64,000 nt of DNA from Nostoc sp. 106C (GCF_002154725.1 NZ_MTAW01000179.1:56190-120189); one strand, 5' to 3'. Positions 9,785-18,907 are shown, counted from the stretch's first letter. The notes: generated from the sequence alone by a model not told the origin. Translations and numbers: made by a program.

Positions 9785-9825
9785 GTATTAATAAGTAGTT
9801 GTTCACTCCACGCGAATAACTACCC

Positions 9826-9848
9826 AACCCCCAAATGGGGGTTTTTTT
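9826..9848 (+). terminator. Rho-independent terminator of coxBAC
   Basis: Perfect stem AACCCCC / GGGGGTT with loop AAAT, followed by a run of seven T (9842-9848), 41 bases after the coxC stop. Textbook intrinsic terminator. Confidence 0.92.
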
Positions 9849-9875
9849 CATGGTTATTTATGTAATCGACTTCTG

Positions 9876-9979
9876 ATACCAATTCACGAAAACTTTGCTA
9901 CAGATAGATCTCTCGTAGGGGCACGGCAATACCGTGTCCTTATCAACGTATTTGTATCATGATGAAAGTGAAACGGTAT
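9876..9979. repeat. MITE-like element, copy 1 (about 104 bp)
   Basis: Starts ATACCAATTCACGAAAAC and ends in the reverse complement of ATACCGTTTCACTTTC, so the two ends form an imperfect terminal inverted repeat. Inside it carries GTAGGGGCACGGCA facing GTGTCCTTAT. Non-coding. A partial copy with the same left end (ATACCAATTTGAAAAATG) starts at 9981. Related copies are at 10056-10190, 14541-14663 and 36929-37015. Confidence 0.7.
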
Positions 9980-10055
9980 GATACCAATTTGAAAAATGAT
10001 TGCGACAGATGGAAATCTGAAACGCTGATCCAATAGTTGTTTGTTTTAGAATCTA

Positions 10056-10190
10056 ATACCAATTCAAATAATGTTTGCGACAGATAAATTCTTTGTAGGG
10101 GCACGGCACCAGTAAAATAATTTGATATACCAAAAGATTGTGGCTGCCGTGCCCCTACTCATGTGTCGCGTTCTTTTTTCAAAATGGTAT
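10056..10190. repeat. MITE-like element, copy 2 (about 135 bp), best preserved
   Basis: Terminal ATACCAATTCAAATAATG faces the reverse complement of ATACCATTTTGAAAAAAG. The inner arms GTAGGGGCACGGCA (10095-10108) and TGCCGTGCCCCTAC (10145-10158) match perfectly over 14 bases, and GCGACAGAT pairs approximately with the ACATGAG/CGCGACAC side. The whole can fold into a long hairpin. It encodes nothing and is probably a non-autonomous mobile element. Confidence 0.78.
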
Positions 10191-10324
10191 GAGTATTGAC
10201 AGGCGATCGCCTAAAATTTTTCTAGATATTTTTTCTGGGTATTCCAGTGCCGAATCAGCATTAATTGAGTCACAGAAGGCTTAAGGTGCGAGATAATTTG
10301 TGAAAGACACAAGGGTGCATTTCA

Positions 10325-12103
10325 TTGGTTCAACAATCACAAATCCCAGAAAATTCATCGATGCGAGCAATCCAGCGTGTACTGGGGAGCTTGAGCAATT
10401 ACCAATGGATTTCCTTAGGAGCTTTGTTCAGTCTCTTACTTTTGACAGTTGCAAATGCAGCTACACCACAATTATTTCGCTGGGGAATCGATCAAGGTAT
10501 TGCCCAGAAAAACTTACAAATTGTGCTTTACAGTGCTGCATGGATGGTAGTTGCGGCGATCGCTCGCGGTTTATTTAACTTTGGACAAAGCTATTTGGCA
10601 GAGGCGGCTTCTCAAGGTGTTGCCTATGATTTACGCAATAAGATTTTTAGTAAGATTCAAAATCTCAGTTTTAGCTATCATGACAAGGCACAGACTTCCC
10701 AACTGCTAACTCGCGTCACCAGTGATATCGAGCAGATCCGTACATTTATTGGTACCAGTCTGATTCAGGTGATTGGTGCAGTGGTGACGTTGGTAAGTGT
10801 TGCGGTAATTCTGCTAGTGATGAATTGGCAGTTAGCATTAATTACCCTGACAGTAGTGCCGATATCAGGATGGTTAATGGCACGATTCGTTACCCGCAAT
10901 GAACGAATATTCCGGCAGGTACAAGAGCAACTGAGCGACCTGAATGCGGTATTGCAAGAGAACTTGTTGGGGATCAGGGTAGTAAAAGCTTTCGTGCGGG
11001 AATCTACCGAAAGGTCGCGTTATACGACCTTAAATGATGCCCTAGTCACGGCCAATATGAAGACTATTAGCGCCATCCGCAATACCTTCCCCTTTATCTT
11101 TTTAATGAGTAATTTGGTAACTGTCGCAGTTTTTGGCTATGGGGGAGGACAGGTAATTGGTGGTAAGTTCTCTGTTGGTGAATTGGTAGCGTTTAACTCT
11201 TACCTGGTGTTGGTACTCCAACCAATTTTGTTGATTGGATTTGCTGCACCTGCGATCGCTCAAGCAGCTGCTTCCGCGGAACGAGTTTACGAAGTGGTAG
11301 ATGCGGAGGTGGAAATTAGCGATCGCCCCGATGCTGTAGAGTTTAACACCTGCGGCGGCAGAATCACTTTTGAAAATGTCTCGTTTCGTTATCCTGGAGC
11401 TAGAACTGAAGCTCTAAAGAATGTTTCTTTTGAAACCAAGCCTAACGAGCTAATCGCTATTTTAGGAATGACTGGTTCCGGCAAAAGCACAATCATGAAC
11501 TTGATTCCCCGCTTTTATGATGTCACTAGGGGAGCAATTCGCATTGATGGGCGGGATGTGCGGGATTTTACCCTGAAAAGTTTGAGAGCGCACATTGGGA
11601 TTGTGTTTCAAGAAACCACCCTATTTTCTGGTACCATCCGCGAAAATATTGCCTACGCAAAACCGAATGCAGCTTTGGAACAGGTGCTTGAAGTGGCAAA
11701 AACTGCCCAAATCCATGAATTCATCGCCAGCCTACCCGATAGCTACGAAACAATGGTAGGTGAACGAGGCATTGGTTTATCTGGGGGACAAAAGCAACGA
11801 ATAGCGATCGCCCGCACCTTACTCACTGATTACAGTATTCTGATTTTAGATGACAGTACTTCTGCTGTAGATGCCAAAACTGCTGCGCAAATTCAAGCCG
11901 AACTGGATAACCTTATGCGCCAAAAAGCTTGTGTAACTTTTGTGGTGGCTCAACGCATTAGTACCATCAAGAATGCTGATCGCATTTTTTTGGTCGATAA
12001 AGGACAATTAGTTGCCCAAGGCACCCATGAAGAATTAATGCAAACCAGTCCACTTTATGGGGCGATTTTGGAATCTCAAGTAAAGCAGAAGGAGAACAAA
12101 TGA
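10325..12103 (+). CDS. ABC exporter half-transporter with degenerate ATP site (heterodimer partner 1)
   Basis: Six-helix membrane domain (about 25-310) fused to a nucleotide-binding domain, 592 residues. Walker A is GMTGSGKST and the signature is a consensus LSGGQKQR. However, the Walker B reads ILILDDST, with Asp in place of the catalytic Glu, and the switch is VVAQRIST, with Gln in place of the H-loop His. These substitutions mark the non-catalytic half of heterodimeric exporters (family knowledge). The start is TTG 10325 with AAGGG nine bases upstream; ATG 10361 is the alternative. Its stop overlaps the start of the next gene, so the two proteins are probably co-translated as a pair. Substrate unknown: lipid, drug or peptide. 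Confidence 0.93.
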   Translation: MVQQSQIPENSSMRAIQRVLGSLSNYQWISLGALFSLLLLTVANAATPQLFRWGIDQGIAQKNLQIVLYSAAWMVVAAIARGLFNFGQSYLAEAASQGVAYDLRNKIFSKIQNLSFSYHDKAQTSQLLTRVTSDIEQIRTFIGTSLIQVIGAVVTLVSVAVILLVMNWQLALITLTVVPISGWLMARFVTRNERIFRQVQEQLSDLNAVLQENLLGIRVVKAFVRESTERSRYTTLNDALVTANMKTISAIRNTFPFIFLMSNLVTVAVFGYGGGQVIGGKFSVGELVAFNSYLVLVLQPILLIGFAAPAIAQAAASAERVYEVVDAEVEISDRPDAVEFNTCGGRITFENVSFRYPGARTEALKNVSFETKPNELIAILGMTGSGKSTIMNLIPRFYDVTRGAIRIDGRDVRDFTLKSLRAHIGIVFQETTLFSGTIRENIAYAKPNAALEQVLEVAKTAQIHEFIASLPDSYETMVGERGIGLSGGQKQRIAIARTLLTDYSILILDDSTSAVDAKTAAQIQAELDNLMRQKACVTFVVAQRISTIKNADRIFLVDKGQLVAQGTHEELMQTSPLYGAILESQVKQKENK

Positions 12104-13893
12104 GAGGCTTCGGTCCGGTTGTTGCACCTGAGCAACAGGCAAATCACCAACTCTCCACTTTACGGCGCTTTTTGCAATACTTGCGGCCCTATCGCAAAGA
12201 AATCCCCATAGCCTTGACATTAGTACTGATTGGTGCGTCAACACAGGCGATCGGGCCATTCTTACTGGGTTGGTCAATCGATCATCTAATTGCTAAAGGA
12301 AATTTGCCGGGGTTGATGCTGCTATTAGGGCTGCTGGGACTAATTTACGGGCTTGGTATCTCGGCAACTCGTGGTCAAATTATTCGGGTCGGCTGGATTA
12401 TGCAGCGCTTGCTGGCGCAACTGCGGCAAGATATTTTCACGAAAATCCAGAGTTTGCCACTCAGCTTTTTTGACCGCAGCGAAGCGGGCGATTTAATGAG
12501 CCGCCTGCTCAATGATGTGAATACAGTGAATCAGGCATTTGGTCAGACCATCGCCCAAATGCTGGGCAACACTTTTAGTTTGGTTGGCATTGTCATTGCC
12601 ATGCTCTCAATCAACTTACAACTTGGCTTGTTAAGCAACCTCGTTGTACCACTGATGATTTTGACCACGAGCTTGTTTGCACGTTGGGCAAGAGCGAGAT
12701 TTCGCGTCACACGACAGACAATTGGCGAACTTTCCACCAAGTTGGAAGAAGATATTGGCAGTGTGCGAGAAGCACAGGCATTTAATCGCGTACAGATGAA
12801 CATTCAAGAATTCGCCACTCTCAACGCTGCTAATCGCGATGCCAACGTCCATGCTGTGGCAATTACTGCGGCCTTTTTACCGTCGATTGATTTTCTTAAT
12901 ACTCTAGCAACCGCAGGTGTACTAGCTTATGGTGGCTATCTTGCTGTCACAGGCGCAGCAACAGTAGGTGTCGTGACATCATTTTTACTTTATGTACAGC
13001 AATTCTTTCGCCCGATCCAAATTCTCAGTCAGTTTTACACCCAAGCTCAGTCTGCCTTTGCGGGATTAGAACGAATCTTCCTGCTGTTGGATGAACCATC
13101 ACAACTTAAAGATGCACCTGATGCTATCCAAATGCCACCAATTTACGGTGATGTGACATTTGAGAATGTCAAGTTTGGCTATAACCCAGAGCAAATGGTT
13201 CTCAAAGGCGTGAATTTACACGCCCGCCCAGGGCAGATGGTTGCATTAGTAGGCCCGACAGGCTCTGGAAAAACGACAATTATTAATTTAATATTGCGTT
13301 TTTATGATGTCTCTGATGGTGCAGTAAAAATTGATGACATTGATGTGCGTAGTGTTACTCAAGCTAGTTTACGGCGTCAGATTGGTATTGTTCTGCAAGA
13401 TAATATTTTATTTAGCGGTACTGTGGCGGAAAACATTGCTTTTGGCTCTCCACATGCTACCCAAGCCGAGATCGAAGCCGCTGCACAAATGGCAAATGTG
13501 CATGAGTTTATTACTTCATTACCACAAGGTTATACAACTCAACTGGGTGAACGGGGTGCGCCTCTCAGTCAAGGACAACGGCAACTGATTAGTATTGCCC
13601 GTGCGGTGTTGATCGATCCCCGCATTCTGATTCTTGATGAAGCTACCAGCAGTATAGATACCCGTACAGAAGCACTGGTACAAAATGCGATCGCTCGCTT
13701 GCTGCAAGGTCGTACCAGCTTCGTAATTGCTCACCGCCTCAGTACCGTTACTCAGGCCGATCAGGTATTAGTAATTCAGCAAGGACAAATCATCGAACGC
13801 GGCACTCATGCAGAACTCATGAGTCTGCAAGGTGTCTATGCAAACCTCTATGCTCTCCAGTTGGGTGCAGCAACCACAATGGAATTTCAATAA
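12100..13893 (+). CDS. ABC exporter half-transporter with consensus ATPase residues (heterodimer partner 2)
   Basis: A 597-residue half-exporter: membrane domain (about 35-320) then ATPase domain. Walker A VGPTGSGKTT, Walker B ILILDEATSSID with the catalytic Glu, and switch FVIAHRLSTV with His are all intact, but the signature is LSQGQ instead of LSGGQ. In the dimer, its Walker motifs pair with the partner's good signature to form the active site, while its poor signature pairs with the partner's poor Walker site. This is the pattern described for TM287/288-type exporters. It starts within the ATGA overlap with the previous gene (12100-12103). Confidence 0.93.
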   Translation: MRGFGPVVAPEQQANHQLSTLRRFLQYLRPYRKEIPIALTLVLIGASTQAIGPFLLGWSIDHLIAKGNLPGLMLLLGLLGLIYGLGISATRGQIIRVGWIMQRLLAQLRQDIFTKIQSLPLSFFDRSEAGDLMSRLLNDVNTVNQAFGQTIAQMLGNTFSLVGIVIAMLSINLQLGLLSNLVVPLMILTTSLFARWARARFRVTRQTIGELSTKLEEDIGSVREAQAFNRVQMNIQEFATLNAANRDANVHAVAITAAFLPSIDFLNTLATAGVLAYGGYLAVTGAATVGVVTSFLLYVQQFFRPIQILSQFYTQAQSAFAGLERIFLLLDEPSQLKDAPDAIQMPPIYGDVTFENVKFGYNPEQMVLKGVNLHARPGQMVALVGPTGSGKTTIINLILRFYDVSDGAVKIDDIDVRSVTQASLRRQIGIVLQDNILFSGTVAENIAFGSPHATQAEIEAAAQMANVHEFITSLPQGYTTQLGERGAPLSQGQRQLISIARAVLIDPRILILDEATSSIDTRTEALVQNAIARLLQGRTSFVIAHRLSTVTQADQVLVIQQGQIIERGTHAELMSLQGVYANLYALQLGAATTMEFQ

Positions 13894-14017
13894 TTAGTAA
13901 AACCCTAAATGAGTTGTGAAATTACTTGTTGAGTCAGGATCTACAAATTTACTTTGTTTTTTCACAAATGAAATAGGACTGCTATAGAATTTCCAATCCA
14001 ATGAAATACAGCCCCTT

Positions 14018-14046
14018 GTAAGGACACAACAACGTTGTGTCCTTAC
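14018..14046. repeat. Perfect 13-bp inverted repeat
   Basis: GTAAGGACACAAC, three-base spacer AAC, then GTTGTGTCCTTAC. It lies between convergent genes (ABC exporter and an 84-codon frame). There is no T-run, so it is not a classic terminator. The AAGGACAC core also occurs inside the MITE-like element near 9935, so this may be a remnant of the same family. Confidence 0.75.
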
Positions 14047-14060
14047 TATCATGTCGATTG

Positions 14061-14315
14061 CTAGAAATGATCCAATCTAACATCCTTCCAAATTTCAGAA
14101 ACCTGCCAGCCTGTATTCCCAACTGATTGGACTACAGGATTGTCACGCAAAGGAATATAGTGAGGTTCTCTAATCTCTACATCCAGTACTTGTTTCGTCT
14201 CTAATATCGATTCTAGAGCATCGATAGTATCGTCTTGAAGATTTTCTTCTTCTACTTCCTCCATAATCTTAATTTTCTTCAGGAGGAGTTTTTCAGATTT
14301 TTTGATCAGTTTCAT
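14061..14315 (-). CDS. Small hypothetical protein, 84 residues
   Basis: I do not recognise this protein. It begins with a Lys/Leu-rich segment (MKLIKKSEKLLLKKIKIM), then an acidic patch (EEVEEENLQDD), and ends with PHYIPLRDNPVVQSVGNTGWQVSEIWKD. That last part looks like folded-protein sequence rather than random translation. There is no signal peptide or membrane segment. No good ribosome site precedes the ATG. It is convergent with the ABC exporter pair and isolated on the other side. It could be a genuine lineage-specific gene or a fortuitous frame. Confidence 0.4.
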   Translation of the reverse strand: MKLIKKSEKLLLKKIKIMEEVEEENLQDDTIDALESILETKQVLDVEIREPHYIPLRDNPVVQSVGNTGWQVSEIWKDVRLDHF

Positions 14316-14698
14316 CTGTATCTACTTAGAATTTTGAAAACTGGACATTCGGAGATGAGAATCTTCATATTGATTCTGAAAAGATTAATATAATCTTTTC
14401 AAAATTTTCAGACAGATCCGCAAGAAATTTTATGAAGTATAGTGTTGAATAATTTAACTAGGATTAACTAGGATACAGCAAATTTGCGAAAAATACGAGC
14501 ATTTTTCTTAACAAGGTATTGAAGCGCATTAAGTAAGCTGATACAAATAAACCGAACTATGTAATAGAATGTAAAATGCATAAAACCCTTGCCATTGCTA
14601 CCCTACGAGAAGGGTTAAGGACGGGTTTTATCGATGTGTTGCATTCTTTTTTCAAATTGGTATTACTTATCTCTTAATGCTGCATCATTTGAAAGATT
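14316..14698. other. Spacer upstream of the 84-residue gene and 3' of the aldo/keto reductase gene
   Basis: 383 AT-rich bases with no credible gene. Its right part holds MITE-like copy 3 (14541-14663), described separately. Confidence 0.5.
14541..14663. repeat. MITE-like element, copy 3 (diverged)
   Basis: The right end reads TTCTTTTTTCAAATTGGTAT, matching the right end of copy 2 (TTCTTTTTTCAAAATGGTAT) in 19 of 20 bases. Inside, ATAAAACCC (14580 region) faces GGGTTTTAT (14624 region), and AGAATG lies near both ends in inverted orientation. The left end ATACAAATAAACC is a weak match to the family consensus. Confidence 0.55.
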
Positions 14699-15655
14699 TT
14701 ATGGATTCTTGTGCAAGAAAGCCTGGATCTCTTTTAGCTCTTGCTCGTTGAGACGAAATTCACTTGCACCGATTATTCCTTCTACTTGTTTACTGTTGCG
14801 TCCGCCAACAATTGCCGCTGTTACCGCAGGATTATTTAAAGTCCAAGCGATCGCTACTTCACCAGGTGAACGCCCATGTTGTTGACCAATGTGTTGCAAC
14901 ATCTCGACCAGCTTCAGATTACGAGATAGACGTGGCTCCTGAAATTCACTGCTGTTCTTGCGCCAATCATCATCTGGCAGATTAGCAACTCGCTCAGATG
15001 TCATCGCCCCAGTGAGCAAGCCAGATTGCATTGGTGAATAAACAATCACACCTATATTATTTTCCTTACAAAAAGGCAAAATATCCTTTTCTACATCGCG
15101 CTTGACCAGTGAATAAGGCGGTTGCAATGAAGTGATTGGTGCAATCTCCTGGGCACGTTTCAATTGTTCTACATTGAAGTTTGAAACCCCAATATAGCGA
15201 ACCTTACCTTCATCTTTTAGCTGGCTGAGGGTTTTCCAACCTTCTTCGAGTTCTGCGTCTGGGTTGGGCCAGTGAATCTGGTAGAGGTCAATGGTTTCAA
15301 TGTTGAGTCGGCGCAAACTAGCTTCAACCTCCCGCCGCACCGAATCTGCCTTGAGGCTACGACCAATTTCGCCTTTTTCATTCCAAATCATTGAGCATTT
15401 AGTAAAAATATAGGGGCGTTCTGCTCGACCTTTAAGCGCTTTAGCAACAATCTCCTCTGAATGGCCCAAACCATAAATAGCTGCGGTGTCAATCCAATTA
15501 ACACCCAGATCGAGAGCGCGATTGATCGCTGCAATCGATTGTTGGTCGTCCTGTGCTCCCCAACCAAAAGCCCAGTCACCTCCACCGATAGCCCAAGCAC
15601 CAAAGCCGATTGGGGTGATTTGAAGCTCCGAATTGCCGAGTTGTTTGGTTTTCAT
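14699..15655 (-). CDS. Aldo/keto reductase
   Basis: NADPH-dependent reductase of aldehydes or ketones with a TIM-barrel fold; substrate unknown. 318 residues from ATG 15655, chosen over an upstream in-frame TTG (15670) because GGAG lies nine bases before it. The catalytic tetrad is visible: Asp and Tyr in GVNWIDTAAIYGLGHSEE, Lys in FTKCS, His in LYQIHWPNPD. Other family marks are KVRYIGVSNF and, at the cofactor site, GGRNSKQVEG. The C-terminal cofactor motif points to the YhdN/YajO-like part of the family. It is isolated, with no partner gene on its strand. Confidence 0.93.
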   Translation of the reverse strand: MKTKQLGNSELQITPIGFGAWAIGGGDWAFGWGAQDDQQSIAAINRALDLGVNWIDTAAIYGLGHSEEIVAKALKGRAERPYIFTKCSMIWNEKGEIGRSLKADSVRREVEASLRRLNIETIDLYQIHWPNPDAELEEGWKTLSQLKDEGKVRYIGVSNFNVEQLKRAQEIAPITSLQPPYSLVKRDVEKDILPFCKENNIGVIVYSPMQSGLLTGAMTSERVANLPDDDWRKNSSEFQEPRLSRNLKLVEMLQHIGQQHGRSPGEVAIAWTLNNPAVTAAIVGGRNSKQVEGIIGASEFRLNEQELKEIQAFLHKNP

Positions 15656-15801
15656 GCCTACTTTCTCCAAGAATTAGGAATTTTAGGTGAGCAGCGTTTC
15701 CAACAATGCTCGAAGTAATCTAAAGCTTTACCTTGCCAAAGAAACCGAATTATTTATTTTTAAAAGTCTTGCCCAGTCAGCTTAAAAGCTGTTGTATCGC
15801 G

Positions 15802-16599
15802 TTAAACAGCGCTCTCAAATAAGCTAGTTGTTGGCTGTAATGACTCTGCTTGAACAAATAGCGTACTTTGGTCAGGAAAAGCTGTCCAATTTTGCTCGAA
15901 TAGAGGTTCAGAAGCAACAATGACTTGGTTGGGCTGCTTTAGATGATCGCAATACCAATAAAGACTAGGGGCTTCTGTACGGTAGGCGTAGCGAGTTGCC
16001 GCAACTGCTTGACCGTCACTAACTATGATATTGGCACTAAAGCTGGTATCGTGCTTTTTAGCCAAGTCAGTCAATTTTTGCAGTGTCGCACGTAAGGCTG
16101 ATAATAGGTTGCGATCTAGAGACGACTGCCACATTTCCACTAGCAAAGCGAAGATGTGTTCAGAATCAGTCATACCCTTAATCAGCTGGTATGTGGAATC
16201 AGAAAGGCTTTCGCGTATCGGTCTATAAAGCGTTTGTTGAAAGTTTTCGATCTCACCATTATGTACAAACAACAGCTTGCCACTGCGGAATGGCTGACAG
16301 TTACTAATGTCGAGCGTTTCACCGCTCCCTGCTAGGCGGACATAGCCCACAACACAGTTAGATTGGACATAGTTGCTCAACTCTTCTATATTCGGATCGT
16401 TCCACAGGGGGATGGTGTTCCGGTAAATAAACGGTTTACTCGCTTCGTTATACCAACCTACACCAAACCCGTCTGCACAAACTACTCCTGATTTTAATTC
16501 CTGCGGGTTATAACTTTGCTTGTATAGCGAATGCTCTTGCTTATAAAGCAACTCATCTAATTGAATGCTATTACCAAGGTAGCCAACTAATCTACACAT
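15802..16599 (-). CDS. Class II glutamine amidotransferase (EgtC/YafJ-like)
   Basis: N-terminal-nucleophile amidohydrolase of 265 residues: the initiator Met is followed by Cys2 (MCRLVGYLG), the nucleophile once Met is removed. Typical class II sites follow: DGFGVGWYN, VGYVRLAG, NCQPFRSGKLLFVHNGEIENF and TDSEHIFALL. The set fits the EgtC/YafJ branch, which includes the ergothioneine-pathway hydrolase of gamma-glutamyl-hercynylcysteine sulfoxide. The usual neighbours egtB and egtD are not here, so EgtC activity is only one possibility. A single-copy gene divergent from the helicase. Confidence 0.85.
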   Translation of the reverse strand: MCRLVGYLGNSIQLDELLYKQEHSLYKQSYNPQELKSGVVCADGFGVGWYNEASKPFIYRNTIPLWNDPNIEELSNYVQSNCVVGYVRLAGSGETLDISNCQPFRSGKLLFVHNGEIENFQQTLYRPIRESLSDSTYQLIKGMTDSEHIFALLVEMWQSSLDRNLLSALRATLQKLTDLAKKHDTSFSANIIVSDGQAVAATRYAYRTEAPSLYWYCDHLKQPNQVIVASEPLFEQNWTAFPDQSTLFVQAESLQPTTSLFESAV

Positions 16600-16964
16600 A
16601 AGAAAAATAGCTAAATCATAAAATACGCATATAAAAGTTTAGCAAGCGAATTTTTTGCAGCTATCTAACATAGGGAGGATTTCCTCGCAGAGTGAGTTAA
16701 TACTCTCGTTTGAAGCCAGGAATAGGGGATGATTTGGATTGCGATCGCTCTTCAGCATGAACACTACAGCGGCTACTTTCTTTGGTGTCCTGTCAAAACT
16801 TGCTCACATTTTAGGCACTAGTACGAACTACAGTCTGTTAGAATGCAGAGCTGCGGCATTCGCTGTCAGTCTTGGCGCTTACTGCCTTCTATCTCTTCAA
16901 ACCATCCGTCCGCCTAAGACTGATGCCGCCAGTGGCGACAGGCCGATGTTATTTCTGGAGTTTT
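16600..16964 (+). promoter_or_regulatory. Divergent promoter region and long leader of the DEAD-box helicase gene
   Basis: 365 bases between the amidotransferase start and the helicase ATG. It contains a GCGATCGC at about 16741 and, just before the gene, a GC-rich stretch with a small hairpin CGCC-AGT-GGCG (about 16928-16938). GGAG at 16957 lies four bases from the ATG. Helicase genes of this kind are often cold-regulated through their leaders in cyanobacteria (established for crhR-type genes); whether that holds here is inference. Confidence 0.4.
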
Positions 16965-18314
16965 ATGTCTTTTTCTACTCTCGGCTTGTCCCCTGAAATT
17001 ATCCGCGCCGTCACCGAGCGAGGCTACACTCAACCCACGCCAATTCAGATGCAGGCGATTCCTGCTGTATTGTCGGGTGGCGATTTGCTAGCTGGTGCCC
17101 AAACTGGTACTGGAAAAACTGCCAGTTTCACCCTGCCGTTGCTGCATCGCTTGTCATCCGAAAAGAGCATTAAAGGCACATCTCATCATGGATGTCCGCC
17201 GATTCGGGCGCTGATTCTTACCCCAACTCGTGAACTCGCCGCCCAGGTGGAAGAAAGCGTGTTTGCCTATGGCAAGTACCTGAAACTGAACTCAATGGTC
17301 ATGTTCGGTGGGGTCAGCATTAGTCAGCAAAAACAGCGTTTGAAGAGTCGTGTGGATATTTTAGTCGCTACCCCAGGGCGACTGCTAGACCACGTGCAAC
17401 AGGGCACGGTGAACCTGTCGCAGATTGAGGTGTTAGTGCTGGATGAAGCAGATCGCATGTTGGACATGGGCTTTATTCGTGATATCCGCCGCATTCTGTC
17501 GCTCCTGCCTAAACAGCGGCAGAATTTGCTATTCTTCGCGACCTTTTCCGACAAAATCAAGGAACTCGCCGCTGGGTTGCTCAATCGCCCGACGATGATT
17601 GAGGTGGCACGCCGCAATGTTACCGCTGATACAGTGGCACAGAAAGTTTACAAAGTAGACCGTGATAGGAAGCGTCAATTACTGGCTCACCTGATACGGA
17701 AAGATAATTGGTATCAAGTGTTAGTGTTTACCCGTACTAAATACGGTGCAGACCGGTTGGTCAAGCAGTTGGGTGAGGACCGCATTCAAGCACTGGCTAT
17801 CCACGGTAACAAGAGCCAGTCAGCGCGTACCCACGCTCTGGCAAAATTCAAGAACGGCAGCCTACAGGTACTAGTAGCAACCGACATTGCAGCTCGCGGT
17901 CTCGACATTAGCGAACTGCCCCATGTGGTCAATTTCGATCTCCCCAATGTACCGGAGGATTATGTTCATCGTATTGGTCGCACTGGGCGTGCTGGCGCGT
18001 CAGGTGAAGCTGTATCGCTGGTAAGCGTCGATGAATATTCGTTGTTGGCTGATATCGAAAAACTGATTAAACAGCGCTTGCCCTTTGAAGTGATCGCTAG
18101 CTTTGGAGCCAACCCCCACACCAAGCCCGAAGCAATGCCAAGTGGAGGCAAAGATAAACCCAGAACTGGAAGTGACCAGCGGACAGCTGGCTCGACTGCT
18201 GAACCGTTACCAAAAAAAACGCCTAAAAAATTGGCAGCACCAACCGTAGCTGGTGACAAAAAGTCCGGTAGTGGTTCCTCCACATCACGCCGTTGGGCTA
18301 AACGCGATCGCTAA
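16965..18314 (+). CDS. DEAD-box ATP-dependent RNA helicase, RhlE-like
   Basis: Unwinds RNA duplexes with ATP. 449 residues from ATG 16965. The frame runs 31 codons further upstream, but that part has no family similarity and the Q-motif starts right after this Met ([25 protein letters not shown]). Motifs in order: I AQTGTGKT, Ia [61 protein letters not shown]. Motif III is normally SAT; here the Ser is Phe. The C-terminal tail (about 385-449) is Lys/Gly/Ser/Thr-rich and basic, probably RNA-binding. Confidence 0.93.
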   Translation: MSFSTLGLSPEIIRAVTERGYTQPTPIQMQAIPAVLSGGDLLAGAQTGTGKTASFTLPLLHRLSSEKSIKGTSHHGCPPIRALILTPTRELAAQVEESVFAYGKYLKLNSMVMFGGVSISQQKQRLKSRVDILVATPGRLLDHVQQGTVNLSQIEVLVLDEADRMLDMGFIRDIRRILSLLPKQRQNLLFFATFSDKIKELAAGLLNRPTMIEVARRNVTADTVAQKVYKVDRDRKRQLLAHLIRKDNWYQVLVFTRTKYGADRLVKQLGEDRIQALAIHGNKSQSARTHALAKFKNGSLQVLVATDIAARGLDISELPHVVNFDLPNVPEDYVHRIGRTGRAGASGEAVSLVSVDEYSLLADIEKLIKQRLPFEVIASFGANPHTKPEAMPSGGKDKPRTGSDQRTAGSTAEPLPKKTPKKLAAPTVAGDKKSGSGSSTSRRWAKRDR

Positions 18315-18397
18315 TTTATCAGTGTTAAATATTGGCTCAGTTCCTATCTCTACCCACTCTTTGACGGAACAACCTTCAGTGGGAACTGATGCCATTT

Positions 18398-18853
18398 CTA
18401 TTTAAAACTTGCCAGATTGCGAAAAGATTTAACTAGTGCAACTCCTCCAATCAATACGAAAATTGATCCCATACCAGTAAACATTGCAGGTAAAAACCAT
18501 AGCTCAAGCCAAGAATTAATCATGGCAGAATTTGGTTTTTGAGGGTTGTAGAGAACTTCTACCTGTTGACCTTTACTAAATGCTGGTGGCTTGCTGCCTG
18601 TATTAGATTCAAATACAGTTGGTTCACCAGAACTTGGAGTGAATTTAACGACTGGATAGTAAGCAGAAGAGGCGCGACCCTTACTATCAGTTGATGAACG
18701 TCGCTTTAAATCAATTACAGTTCCTTTTATTGATTCTGCTGTGCCAACAAAAGAATGAGTATTAATTACAAATATGATGCCTGTGACAGCAAATATACTG
18801 CCAATACCAGCAAATATAGAACCAAATACCAGAAAGAACTTTGAATCGTCCAT
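18398..18853 (-). CDS. DUF3592-type membrane protein
   Basis: 151 residues with a transmembrane helix at each end (about 7-30 and 118-140) and a soluble beta-rich middle containing KGTVIDLKRR, AYYPVVKFTPSSGE and KGQQVEVLYNPQKPNSAMIN. The pattern of variable-polarity surface strands ending in V-x-V-x-Y-x-P matches DUF3592 proteins, whose function is unknown. It lies downstream of urtE on the same strand but 54 bases away and is not known to be part of urea uptake; it could be a read-through gene of that operon. It is convergent with the helicase. Confidence 0.72.
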   Translation of the reverse strand: MDDSKFFLVFGSIFAGIGSIFAVTGIIFVINTHSFVGTAESIKGTVIDLKRRSSTDSKGRASSAYYPVVKFTPSSGEPTVFESNTGSKPPAFSKGQQVEVLYNPQKPNSAMINSWLELWFLPAMFTGMGSIFVLIGGVALVKSFRNLASFK

Positions 18854-18907
18854 AGAATTTTTTTATTTTGCTAGGAGCAGACACAATTGAGATGAAAATC
18901 CCAACAA

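Larger units (their letters stand above)
9785..10324. other. Gene-free spacer between coxC and the ABC exporter
   Basis: 540 bases holding the coxBAC terminator, two full MITE-like elements and a half element. The last ~130 bases (10191-10324), with AAGGG at 10311, should hold the promoter and ribosome site of the ABC exporter operon. Confidence 0.6.
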
